The position numbers and the translations under genes are program-made. From the NCBI GenBank assembly GCA_022402465.1, contig JAKRSH010000002.1, forward strand, positions 1 through 64,000: a stretch of 64,000 nucleotides of DNA. Reading direction: 5' to 3'. Numbering within the stretch: position 1 is the first letter of the stretch; each line of letters opens with the position of its first letter. Shown here piece by piece: positions 55,305 through 63,030 of the stretch. The notes beneath the pieces were generated by a model that saw nothing but the letters and a program-made list of their open reading frames with translations, was not told the origin of the DNA and searched no databases. Source of the DNA: Leptospiraceae bacterium (lineage in GTDB: Bacteria; Spirochaetota; Leptospiria; Leptospirales; Leptospiraceae).

Positions 55305-56750
55305 ATGTCAAATTCCCAAGATCAAATCTCAGAAAAAAGAACGAAAATCGTTTGTACCATAGGTCCCGCGACTTCCACAAAAGAACAGATTCTTTCTTTA
55401 GTTCAAGCTGGTATGGATATAGCTAGGATTAACTTTTCTCATTCTACACAAGATAATCATGAAAAAACTTATGAACTATTAAGAGAGTGTGAACAAGAGT
55501 CAGGTAAACCGATTGGAATCCTTGCTGATTTACAAGGACCTAAGATTCGAACTGGGAAATTAAAAAATGACAGTCTTGAACTTTTAAATGGATCTAAGAT
55601 CACAATAAATAACCAATCCAATTTTATTGGTGATAGCAATGAAATTGGTTGTACTTATGAGAACCTTATTATGGATTTAGAAGTTGGACATAAGGTTCTT
55701 GTTGATGATGGTAAATTAGTCTTCAAGGTTGAATCAGTACAACGTAAAGAAAATAAAGCAGTCCTAGAAGTTATCGTAGGCGGTATTTTGAAAAACAACA
55801 AAGGCATTAACCTACCTGGAACTCCCATATCAGCACCCGCTCTCACTGAAAAGGATATATCAGATCTTAAATTTGCTTTGAATCTTGGAGTTGATTATAT
55901 AGCCCTGAGTTTTGTTAGACGATCTGCTGATTTGGAACTTGCTCGCCAATTTATGAAAGAATCCTATACAGGTCTAATTGCAAAAATCGAAAGACCTGAA
56001 GCTGTTCAAAATATTGAGGAAATCATTGAAGCCTGCGATGGAATAATGATAGCAAGAGGTGATCTTGGAGTAGAAATGGAAACTGAAAAAGTTCCTATTC
56101 TACAAAAAGAAATTATCCGTAGACTTAATGTTAAAGGCAAACCTGTAATAACGGCAACCCAAATGTTGGAGTCCATGATAGATAATCCTAGACCAACTAG
56201 GGCGGAAGCATCTGATGTTGCGAATGCAGTTATGGATGGAACAGATGCAGTTATGCTTTCAGGAGAATCGGCGAGTGGTAAGTTCCCTATTGAATCAGTG
56301 GACATAATGTCCAAAATAATCCAAGCAACAGAATCATCTTTTGTATGGAACGACACAAGAAGAAGAGGTGAATATTGGGAATCAGAAAAAGGTCGAACTG
56401 CTCTTGGAACTGCGACAGAACAAATATCTAGAGAAATAAATGCGAAAGCTATTATAAACTTTACAAGGTCAGGATATTCTGCCTTACTTTCTTCAGAATT
56501 TCGACCGAATGTTCCAATTTATTCTTTTACACCTTTCTTAATGACAGCAAGAAAGATGAAATTGTATTGGGGTGTTGAACCCTTTGTAATGCCTATGATG
56601 GATAAATTTCCAGATATGATTGCATTTATGAATAGAACCTTAAAATCTGGTGGATACGTGAAAGAAGGAGATAAGGTAGTTATACTCTCAGGGGCACCTG
56701 GATCTGTTGCACAGACTGTAGATTTCATACAAATATACTCTATCAAATAA
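55305..56750 (+). CDS. pyk: Pyruvate kinase
   Basis: The 481-aa enzyme shows TKIVCTIGPATS, MDIARINFSHS, DLQGPKIRTG, LIAKIERPEAVQNIEEII (catalytic Lys), MIARGDLGVE and KPVITATQMLESMI. It makes pyruvate and ATP from phosphoenolpyruvate. The usual C-terminal regulatory domain is present. The ATG at 55305 is chosen over the GTG six bases upstream. It is followed after two bases by an unknown gene. Confidence 0.95.
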   Translation: MSNSQDQISEKRTKIVCTIGPATSTKEQILSLVQAGMDIARINFSHSTQDNHEKTYELLRECEQESGKPIGILADLQGPKIRTGKLKNDSLELLNGSKITINNQSNFIGDSNEIGCTYENLIMDLEVGHKVLVDDGKLVFKVESVQRKENKAVLEVIVGGILKNNKGINLPGTPISAPALTEKDISDLKFALNLGVDYIALSFVRRSADLELARQFMKESYTGLIAKIERPEAVQNIEEIIEACDGIMIARGDLGVEMETEKVPILQKEIIRRLNVKGKPVITATQMLESMIDNPRPTRAEASDVANAVMDGTDAVMLSGESASGKFPIESVDIMSKIIQATESSFVWNDTRRRGEYWESEKGRTALGTATEQISREINAKAIINFTRSGYSALLSSEFRPNVPIYSFTPFLMTARKMKLYWGVEPFVMPMMDKFPDMIAFMNRTLKSGGYVKEGDKVVILSGAPGSVAQTVDFIQIYSIK

Positions 56751-56752
56751 AA

Positions 56753-57325
56753 ATGGTTACCAATTTTACAATTGATACTGACGGGAATTTTAAGGGAAAT
56801 GGAGTCATTCCCTATCTACTGAATGAATCAGATGAACCAATTACAATCGTAAGTGTATTCAATGAAATGCTTAAGGATGTTAGACGCCTTCATGATGTTT
56901 ATATTTTAACAATGTCTGATGATGGTAAAATTACTGGCAGAGAAAGGTTTCAAATTTGCAGAGAATTAGATAACCTCCTAGGTGATTTAATACTACTCAG
57001 AGTGCTAGTATCTGGAAATAGAAATTTCTTTGACCTTATGCTAGGTATAAATAATGAATTTGTGACTTTTAGAATTTTGAAACAGAGATGGGAATCTGAA
57101 GGTAATCTTGGTAGTGTGAAGAAATTAAATTTTACTAAATTTCAAGTCTGGCTAACAAAATACTTCTCAGTTCGATTGAGCCGATTTGTTACTTTCATGC
57201 AACCAAAACTTAAATTAATGAATCTGGAAGAAGTTGATAAAATTCAAATGCACTCTTACTTGGATAAAATCATCCTTAGTACTATTATTTCTAGGAATGA
57301 TATATTTTCTACTAGGATTTCTTGA
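56753..57325 (+). CDS. Uncharacterised 190-aa protein coupled to pyk
   Basis: This soluble protein begins two bases after the pyk stop, so it is probably co-transcribed. The middle holds a helix-rich element GKITGRERFQICRELDNLLG that is charged and slightly similar to EF-hand-like or helical DNA-associated folds, but nothing is definite. Conserved-looking segments follow at NLGSVKKLNFTKFQVWLTKY. No known domain is recognised and no signal peptide is seen. Confidence 0.6.
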   Translation: MVTNFTIDTDGNFKGNGVIPYLLNESDEPITIVSVFNEMLKDVRRLHDVYILTMSDDGKITGRERFQICRELDNLLGDLILLRVLVSGNRNFFDLMLGINNEFVTFRILKQRWESEGNLGSVKKLNFTKFQVWLTKYFSVRLSRFVTFMQPKLKLMNLEEVDKIQMHSYLDKIILSTIISRNDIFSTRIS

Positions 57326-57334
57326 AGATAATTC

Positions 57335-57967
57335 CTATTTCCAATAATTAGCATCCGAAATAAATTCTTTCGTAATCTCAGATAATGCATTGTCCCAACC
57401 TAGAACCAATGCTTCTGGTGACTCATTCTTCATGGCAATTGCTCTTTGGTAATTTTTTCGCCAAACAGGTTTATAAGTTGCTTCCCTATCATCGAATACT
57501 CGAATCTGCAACTCAATCAATGATTTAGGCTTGCTAGAATCTCTAAAATCTCCATACAATTGGATAACATCGATTTCAATAAAATGACTGGCTTCAATTC
57601 GAGAACTCATATCTGTTGCCGATTGAAAAGCGTTACTCCGATCTAAGGATCGTATAAATTCTTCTGCTATATTTTGTTGTGGGCTAATGAGAAATTCATT
57701 ATAAAAATCTGATTCATATTTTGTCTCTGATCTTCTATAAACAAAACTCTTATCTGAAAACTTATTTGAAACATTCACCTTTCTCAATTTAATAACACGT
57801 TCTGAAGGCAGGCTGCGTGGTTTATTAGCATCTTGACCTGTTGATACTTCTATTAAGAAGGATTTTTTCTCGGGATAATCTTTATTAAATGAAATACAAA
57901 AACTTAAAGAAATTACAAAAAGGTAAAGAATAAAGGTAAAAATATTTTTATTAAATAGAAAATTCAT
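57335..57967 (-). CDS. Auxiliary lipoprotein of the MCE/Mla transporter (PqiC/ABC-auxiliary-like)
   Basis: The 210-aa protein begins with a hydrophobic signal ending in a loose LSFC lipobox. The body matches the ABC-type transport auxiliary lipoprotein fold: FVYRRSETKYESDFYNEFLI and SPQQNIAEEFIRSL, followed by a long beta region and YKPVWRKNYQRAI. Such lipoproteins (PqiC/MlaC-like partners) sit in the envelope next to MCE proteins. It begins two bases downstream of the mlaD stop. Confidence 0.7.
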   Translation of the reverse strand: MNFLFNKNIFTFILYLFVISLSFCISFNKDYPEKKSFLIEVSTGQDANKPRSLPSERVIKLRKVNVSNKFSDKSFVYRRSETKYESDFYNEFLISPQQNIAEEFIRSLDRSNAFQSATDMSSRIEASHFIEIDVIQLYGDFRDSSKPKSLIELQIRVFDDREATYKPVWRKNYQRAIAMKNESPEALVLGWDNALSEITKEFISDANYWK

Positions 57968-57969
57968 AT

Positions 57970-58923
57970 TTATTTCCAGAGTTGGGATTTTGCAGGAGGT
58001 TCACCGAATAGTATCATGGAAGGATATTTTTTAGCATTGCCTGTAACTTCCTTCAAGTCTTGGGAAGCGGTTCTAAGATTTTCAATAGCAAGACCAATAT
58101 CATTTTGATTAGAAGATAGTATGGTATCGAATCTTTTTGTGGTTGTGTTCAATTGGCTTAAAGCCTGGTCCAATTTTTTGGGAGCATTTTTCATTTCAGG
58201 ACTAGCAAGAATAGAATTTAACTCCTTATTCGTCTTCCTGAGCTCAGAAATTAAAACTGTGGCTTCCTTGGAAAGTTCACCTAATTTTGCTTTTTCTACT
58301 TCAGCATTCACGGTAAGAATTAAAGTGTTCAAATTTAAAATAAGTCCTCTAATATCAGTAGATTCTAATTTATCAAAGAATGTATCTAAGGATGCACTTA
58401 GTCTTGAGATTGTACTTGGTGCAGAAGGAATATAATGGTATTTAGGCTTCCAAGTTATGGGTAGTGGTGGATTCTTATCTGGTGAAAGATAATCTACTTC
58501 AAGGTAAGCTGTTCCAGTTAATCCTTGGGAAGAAAGTCTTACTCTGAGGCCTTGCCTAATCATTTGTTGAATGGCTTGGTCAATTTGGGTTAATGGCAAA
58601 GCCTTAACGATTCCTGGTATAGACATTTTGATATAAACATACCGACCATATTGGTAAGAGTTATTCTGACCATCTTTATCTTCCTTAAGAGGATATTCAT
58701 TCTGTATAAAACTTATTTCGGTAACAGAACCAATTTTGACTCCCCTGTGTTTCACAGCAGAACCTATATCAAGACCTTGCACAGATTCATCTAAGTACGT
58801 CTCCATATATACTTTCTGACGAAAAATGGATCCAACACCTAAAACAATTATAAAAGTAACAAAAATAGAAATGGCAGCTAAAACAAAAATTCCTACTTTA
58901 AAATAATTTGAGCTTTGCTTCAT
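57970..58923 (-). CDS. mlaD: MCE-domain lipid-transport substrate-binding protein
   Basis: The 317-aa protein has one N-terminal helix (VGIFVLAAISIFVTFIIVLG), then an MCE domain (YLDESVQGLDIGSAVKHRGV, KIGSVTEISF) and LRVRLSSQGLTGTAYLEVDY. The C-terminal half is a helical and coiled region (TIRLSASLDTFFDKLE-like, then NLRTASQDLKEV). MCE proteins form rings that channel phospholipid between membranes. The gene is coupled to the ATPase gene (ATGA). Confidence 0.9.
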   Translation of the reverse strand: MKQSSNYFKVGIFVLAAISIFVTFIIVLGVGSIFRQKVYMETYLDESVQGLDIGSAVKHRGVKIGSVTEISFIQNEYPLKEDKDGQNNSYQYGRYVYIKMSIPGIVKALPLTQIDQAIQQMIRQGLRVRLSSQGLTGTAYLEVDYLSPDKNPPLPITWKPKYHYIPSAPSTISRLSASLDTFFDKLESTDIRGLILNLNTLILTVNAEVEKAKLGELSKEATVLISELRKTNKELNSILASPEMKNAPKKLDQALSQLNTTTKRFDTILSSNQNDIGLAIENLRTASQDLKEVTGNAKKYPSMILFGEPPAKSQLWK

Positions 58924-59774
58924 TTAGCTCCCATCCTAGTCATCTTAATTTTCTTATCAAGTTCATTTTTCTCAGTTGGAATTCGATTGAAAAATCGAAC
59001 AACAAAATCTATATTTGAATGATCTTTTAAATCTTCAGGAGAACCATCAGCTATGATACCTTTGGATTCCTTATCAAGAACAATAACTCTGTCTGCAATT
59101 GTAAAAATACTTGCTAATTCATGAGTTACTATAACAAATGTTACTCCAAGTGATCTAGATAAACGAATGATTAAATGATCCAGTTCTACTGATGTAATAG
59201 GATCTAGTCCCGCAGAAGGTTCATCTAAGAATAGGATTCCTGGATCCATAGCCATAGCTCTAGCTATAGCCGCCCTCTTCTTCATTCCACCGGAAAGTTC
59301 AGAAGGCATATGATCTGCAAAATTCTCTAAGCCTACCATTTTAAGTTTCATTCTTGCAATGGTATTCATTGCATCGAAAGGCAATTGGGTAAATTCTTCT
59401 AAAGGCAGGCGAACATTTTCAATTAATGTCATTGATCCAAATAAGGCCGATTGTTGGTACATAACACCAAACTTGTTGAGAATATTTAATCTTTCTTTAG
59501 GGTTCGCTTCCCATAAATTATCATGGTCAATAAATATTTTACCTGATATTGGTGGATTTAAACCGATTAAATTTTTTAAAATAGTTGATTTACCACTTCC
59601 AGAGCCACCAAGGATTCCAAAGATTTCACCTTTTCTAACATCAAAGCTAATATTTTCCATAATAACTGTGCTTCCATACCCACTGGTTAGATTTCTAACT
59701 TGGATGATGGGCTCAGTATTCTGAGAATGTTCTTTTTCAATTGGATATTCTTGGGACTTCTTGCTCTTCTTCAT
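58920..59774 (-). CDS. mlaF: MCE/Mla-type ABC transporter ATPase
   Basis: The 284-aa ATPase has Walker A GILGGSGSGKSTILKN, Q-loop MYQQSALFGSMT, signature LSGGMKKRAAIARAMA, Walker B GILFLDEPSAGLDPIT, and the H-loop VTHELASIF. These are MlaF-type. It powers lipid transport through the permease. It is coupled on both sides (59771-59774 and 58920-58923). An extra charged N-terminal stretch is present. Confidence 0.92.
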   Translation of the reverse strand: MKKSKKSQEYPIEKEHSQNTEPIIQVRNLTSGYGSTVIMENISFDVRKGEIFGILGGSGSGKSTILKNLIGLNPPISGKIFIDHDNLWEANPKERLNILNKFGVMYQQSALFGSMTLIENVRLPLEEFTQLPFDAMNTIARMKLKMVGLENFADHMPSELSGGMKKRAAIARAMAMDPGILFLDEPSAGLDPITSVELDHLIIRLSRSLGVTFVIVTHELASIFTIADRVIVLDKESKGIIADGSPEDLKDHSNIDFVVRFFNRIPTEKNELDKKIKMTRMGAK

Positions 59775-60907
59775 ATGCCTAAATAAAAATATGCAACACT
59801 AAAAATTCCATCCAAAACAGCTACATAGATGATGCCACCTACCACCGCCTTAGTAGTAGATTCACCCACAGCACCAGCACCTGTTGTCGTTCTTAGACCT
59901 TCATAGCAACCTATACTTCCAACTACTAAACCGAAGACTACAGATTTAACCAATCCACCTACTAAGTCGATAGTCTTTACTGCTGAAACAATTTGGTTTA
60001 TAAATGTTACCAAAGGATATCCAAAACTAATTAAAACTAAGGCACCACCTACTAATCCAAGAAGATTAAACACTAGGGTCAAGAGAGGCGTCATAAGAGT
60101 TGATGCGATAATACGAGGAATTACCAAAAATTGAACAGGTGAAAGTCCCATTGTAGTCAAGGCATCTACCTCTTCACTTACTTTCATAGTACCAAGTTCA
60201 GCAGCATAAGCTGAACCAGATCTACCAGCCAAAATAAAAGCGGTCATAAGAGGACCAAGTTCTCGAAATAGAGAAAGTCCCACAAGATTCGCTACAAAAA
60301 TTTCAGCACCGAATCTTCTCATAGGGATTGCTGATTGAAAGGACATGATGAGTCCAAGTAAGAAACCAATCAGTGCGATAATAATCCAAGCGTTAACACC
60401 CGTTTTTTCTGCGGAAGAAAATGCATCTTTCCATCTTACTAATTTCGGTCGGTATATGGAATGGAAAATAGCAACCGTTAACTCACCTATAAATGAAATT
60501 AAACTTTGTGTGTTTGACACAGAATCAACAAATTTCTTTCCAATTTCAGTCGGTTTACCTTTCAAATCTTTGAAAAAACTTTTTTCTTCCCATTTTTCTC
60601 GCAATTGAACTGAAGTAGAGAGATCATACAGATAGGTAAATTCTTCTTTCAAACCATGAAGCAAAAATTCCGCTTTTTTATTGTCTTGGAGGTATTTCCA
60701 CTCTTGTAGTAGGGCAATACCAGATGCATCGCAAGATTCAAGTTCAGAGGCATCTACAATTAGGCGAGAAGGTTTACGAACTGCTATTTCATCACGAGTA
60801 GAATTCCATAGTTTAGGAACAGTAGAAATTTGCAAATCACCCACCAATTTTAACTCAGCAGTGCTGCCAGAGTATTGAAAAACTGCCGATACGTGGGGTT
60901 CAGACAT
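59771..60907 (-). CDS. mlaE: MlaE permease with N-terminal STAS domain
   Basis: The 378-aa protein fuses a STAS domain (residues about 5-100; LVGDLQISTVPKLW, then CDASGIALLQEW) to an MlaE permease. Permease signatures are LGPLMTAFILAGRSGSAYAA, ELGTMKVSEEVDALTTMG and VVGSIGCYEGL. In other bacteria MlaB is a separate STAS subunit; here it is joined to MlaE. It leads a four-gene cassette mlaE-mlaF-mlaD-lipoprotein. Confidence 0.9.
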   Translation of the reverse strand: MSEPHVSAVFQYSGSTAELKLVGDLQISTVPKLWNSTRDEIAVRKPSRLIVDASELESCDASGIALLQEWKYLQDNKKAEFLLHGLKEEFTYLYDLSTSVQLREKWEEKSFFKDLKGKPTEIGKKFVDSVSNTQSLISFIGELTVAIFHSIYRPKLVRWKDAFSSAEKTGVNAWIIIALIGFLLGLIMSFQSAIPMRRFGAEIFVANLVGLSLFRELGPLMTAFILAGRSGSAYAAELGTMKVSEEVDALTTMGLSPVQFLVIPRIIASTLMTPLLTLVFNLLGLVGGALVLISFGYPLVTFINQIVSAVKTIDLVGGLVKSVVFGLVVGSIGCYEGLRTTTGAGAVGESTTKAVVGGIIYVAVLDGIFSVAYFYLGI

Positions 60908-61000
60908 GTTTCTAGGAAATCTCTTCTAGCTTCTCTAGCAAGTATAAAGTTTGATCCTCATGGAATTTTGAATTATTTTTCTCATACGACATAAATTGTT

Positions 61001-61027
61001 TAATGAAAACCAGAAAAGCCCCGATTG
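61001..61027 (+). promoter_or_regulatory. Candidate sigma28-type flagellar promoter upstream of flgB
   Basis: TAATGAAA (61001-61008), an 11-base spacer, then CCCGATTG (61020-61027) resembles the FliA consensus (TAAAGTTT-N11-GCCGATAA), with 5 of 8 matches in the -10 element and correct spacing. It lies just upstream of the flgB ribosome site. By-eye match only. Confidence 0.35.
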
Positions 61028-61045
61028 TATAAAGGAGGTATCAGA

Positions 61046-61480
61046 ATGTTTGAGAAAACCCATTTTATGAAAACCCAAGATCTACTGCACAGAGGGATGA
61101 ATGCATCTGTAACTCGCAGAAAGGTTCTTTCTGATAATATAGCAAACGTGGATGTTCCCCACTTTAAGAGATCCGAAGTAGTTTTTGAATCCATGATTGC
61201 AAGAGCCTTAGAATCGGAGAAGATTGAAAAAGAAAAAGCAGTTCCTACGAAAATATCTAGCGAGAAACATTTTGAATTTTTTAAACCACTCGATTATACA
61301 GAAGTTCAACCCAAAACAAATATAGATTATCTGACAACAGTGAGAGCTGATGGAAACAATGTGGATATCGAAAAAGAAATGGTCGACTCTACCCAAAACC
61401 AAATGACTTACATGCTCTTGGTAGAAAGGCTCAATCAAAACAATAGATTGATGCTACAAATGATGAGACCAAGCTCATAA
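61046..61480 (+). CDS. flgB: Flagellar basal-body rod protein FlgB
   Basis: The ATG at 61046 follows a perfect AAAGGAGGT (61031-61039) and gives a 144-aa protein. FlgB features are the N-terminal rod motif (LSDNIANVDVPHFKRSEV), and a C-terminal VDIEKEMVDSTQNQMTYMLL helix. FlgB forms the proximal rod of the periplasmic flagellum. It starts the flgB-flgC-fliE operon. The longer frame from 61025 starts before the ribosome site. Confidence 0.94.
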   Translation: MFEKTHFMKTQDLLHRGMNASVTRRKVLSDNIANVDVPHFKRSEVVFESMIARALESEKIEKEKAVPTKISSEKHFEFFKPLDYTEVQPKTNIDYLTTVRADGNNVDIEKEMVDSTQNQMTYMLLVERLNQNNRLMLQMMRPSS

Positions 61481-61564
61481 GAAAGCTTAAATTCTTAACA
61501 TTTACAAATAATGAAAGAAAACAAAAAACTAAGAAAAAATATCAAAAATTAAGGGAAAAGCAAA

Positions 61565-62026
61565 ATGGGAATGTACAATAGTATTAATATTTCTTCTACT
61601 GGCTTATCAGCCCAAAGACTTAGAATGGATGTTGTATCCAACAACATAGCGAATGCAACAACCACGCGGAATGCAAATGGAGATGGACCATTCCGAAGAG
61701 ATAGAGTGATTATGACACCAATGAATCTTAGAACTAGATGGAAGTCACCACTCTACCCTTTTGGATTATCTCCAGGAGAAGGCAAAGGAGTAAAGGTTAT
61801 GAAAATAGAAAAAGATATGGCACCTCTTCGACTTGTGTATGATCCAACTCATCCTGATTCCATTCAAATTGGACCCAAGAAAGGTTATGTGGAAATGCCG
61901 AATGTGAATATAGTAACTGAGATGACAGATATGATATCTGCCTCTCGTTCTTATGAAGCAAATGTTCAAATGATCAATGGTTCCAAAGCAATGATCAATA
62001 AAGCCATGGAGATAGGTAGAGCCTAA
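61565..62026 (+). CDS. flgC: Flagellar basal-body rod protein FlgC
   Basis: The 153-aa protein has the rod motif LRMDVVSNNIANATTTRN and the C-terminal VNIVTEMTDMISASRSYEAN with NGSKAMINKAMEIGR, both diagnostic of FlgC. AAGGGAA lies upstream of the ATG. It forms the proximal rod with FlgB. It follows flgB after 84 bases and overlaps fliE by one base. Confidence 0.95.
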   Translation: MGMYNSINISSTGLSAQRLRMDVVSNNIANATTTRNANGDGPFRRDRVIMTPMNLRTRWKSPLYPFGLSPGEGKGVKVMKIEKDMAPLRLVYDPTHPDSIQIGPKKGYVEMPNVNIVTEMTDMISASRSYEANVQMINGSKAMINKAMEIGRA

Positions 62027-62406
62027 TGCAAATCGATAAATCATTTTTCAACAACACAACTTACTGGACTCACGATTCTGGTAAATCTTTCGGATTAAGA
62101 CCAGATGGTGACAAGGTAAACGTCAATCGTACAGATGAAAGACACTATGGAAAAATGGACACTGCTGTATCACCAGATGACATAGCTGGAACCTTTGGTT
62201 CTGTTCTCAAAAAGGCCTTTGAAGAAGTAAATGATCAACAAGTTGTTGCTGATGAAATGACACAGAAATTGGTCTATGATCCAAACTCAGTCGATGTTCA
62301 TGATGTAATGATTTCAGCTGAGAAAGCTAGAATGTCGCTAACCTTTACAAAGACTATGGCAGATGGATTCATAAGAGCTTATAGAGAGTTAACTTCGCTT
62401 AGATAA
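62026..62406 (+). CDS. fliE: Flagellar hook-basal body complex protein FliE
   Basis: The 126-aa protein has the conserved C terminus of FliE: SVDVHDVMISAEKARMSLTF and TMADGFIRAYRELTSLR. FliE links the MS ring to the rod. The N-terminal 60 residues are divergent. The start codon overlaps the flgC stop (TAATG). The operon ends here with a terminator and does not continue into fliF, unlike the long spirochaetal fla operons of Borrelia or Treponema. Confidence 0.92.
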   Translation: MQIDKSFFNNTTYWTHDSGKSFGLRPDGDKVNVNRTDERHYGKMDTAVSPDDIAGTFGSVLKKAFEEVNDQQVVADEMTQKLVYDPNSVDVHDVMISAEKARMSLTFTKTMADGFIRAYRELTSLR

Positions 62407-62441
62407 AGCATCAGTTTAAAAACAAAATTTCTCTTAAGTTT

Positions 62442-62487
62442 AGGGAGTATGATTTGAAGTATGAAACTTCAAGTTTACTCCCTTTTT
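62442..62487 (+). terminator. Strong rho-independent terminator of the flgB-flgC-fliE operon
   Basis: GGGAGTA (62443-62449) pairs with TACTCCC (62476-62482), with inner TTGAAGT and ACTTCAA arms around a short loop, followed by TTTTTATTTT. This is a classic terminator. Confidence 0.88.
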
Positions 62488-63030
62488 ATTTTCCCATTAA
62501 ATAAAGGTTAATTTAGTCCCAATCGTATGAATAAAAATTTATACGATACCCTTTTATAATTAAAACATAATTTAGATTAATTTTAAACTTAATTTGAGGA
62601 ATGAATAACTTGGATTTTTTTTCTTTCATGAGCAAGACCCTAAAAGTAGATTTAATGCTCCTCTAAGAAAAATTCTATTCTCTTAGAGGAGCAAATAACT
62701 TCGATTCTAGAAAAAATGAAATTTATTGACTATGATATTTTATAAATAGAACAATAAAAAAATTGAAATTCACACAGTATATAGCTGATTAATAATTTTA
62801 TCTTTTATCAGCTTAAAATTAAAATTAGCTTTTTATTCTATTGTATAATTATAAAACAATATGCTTCATTATGCAAAAATAATTTATCATCGTTTCATGT
62901 ATGAAATTAAGAGAAGGATTTATTGATTTGAAAAGGAAAGATTGGATTTTAATTTGCCAAAAAATGTAATTCTTTTGTAATGATATTCTAATGGGATTCT
63001 TGGAGTTTTATAATCCATGAAATCAACAGA
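62488..63030. other. AT-rich non-coding region between fliE and the AraC gene
   Basis: No convincing gene is seen. A hairpin at 62523-62546 (10-bp arms, one mismatch, AAAA loop) and a perfect hairpin at 62656-62693 are the notable structures. A 21-codon frame at 62601-62666 has a poorly spaced ribosome site. Confidence 0.6.
62656..62693. repeat. Perfect 13-bp inverted repeat without T-tract
   Basis: TGCTCCTCTAAGA (62656-62668) and TCTTAGAGGAGCA (62681-62693) are exact inverted copies around a 12-base loop. No T-run follows on either strand, so it is not a standard terminator; it may be an operator or an mRNA structure. Confidence 0.75.

Noticed and set aside
62523-62546. Second hairpin after fliE as a terminator
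   Set aside because: AT-rich arms with a mismatch and no continuous T-run; probably not functional.
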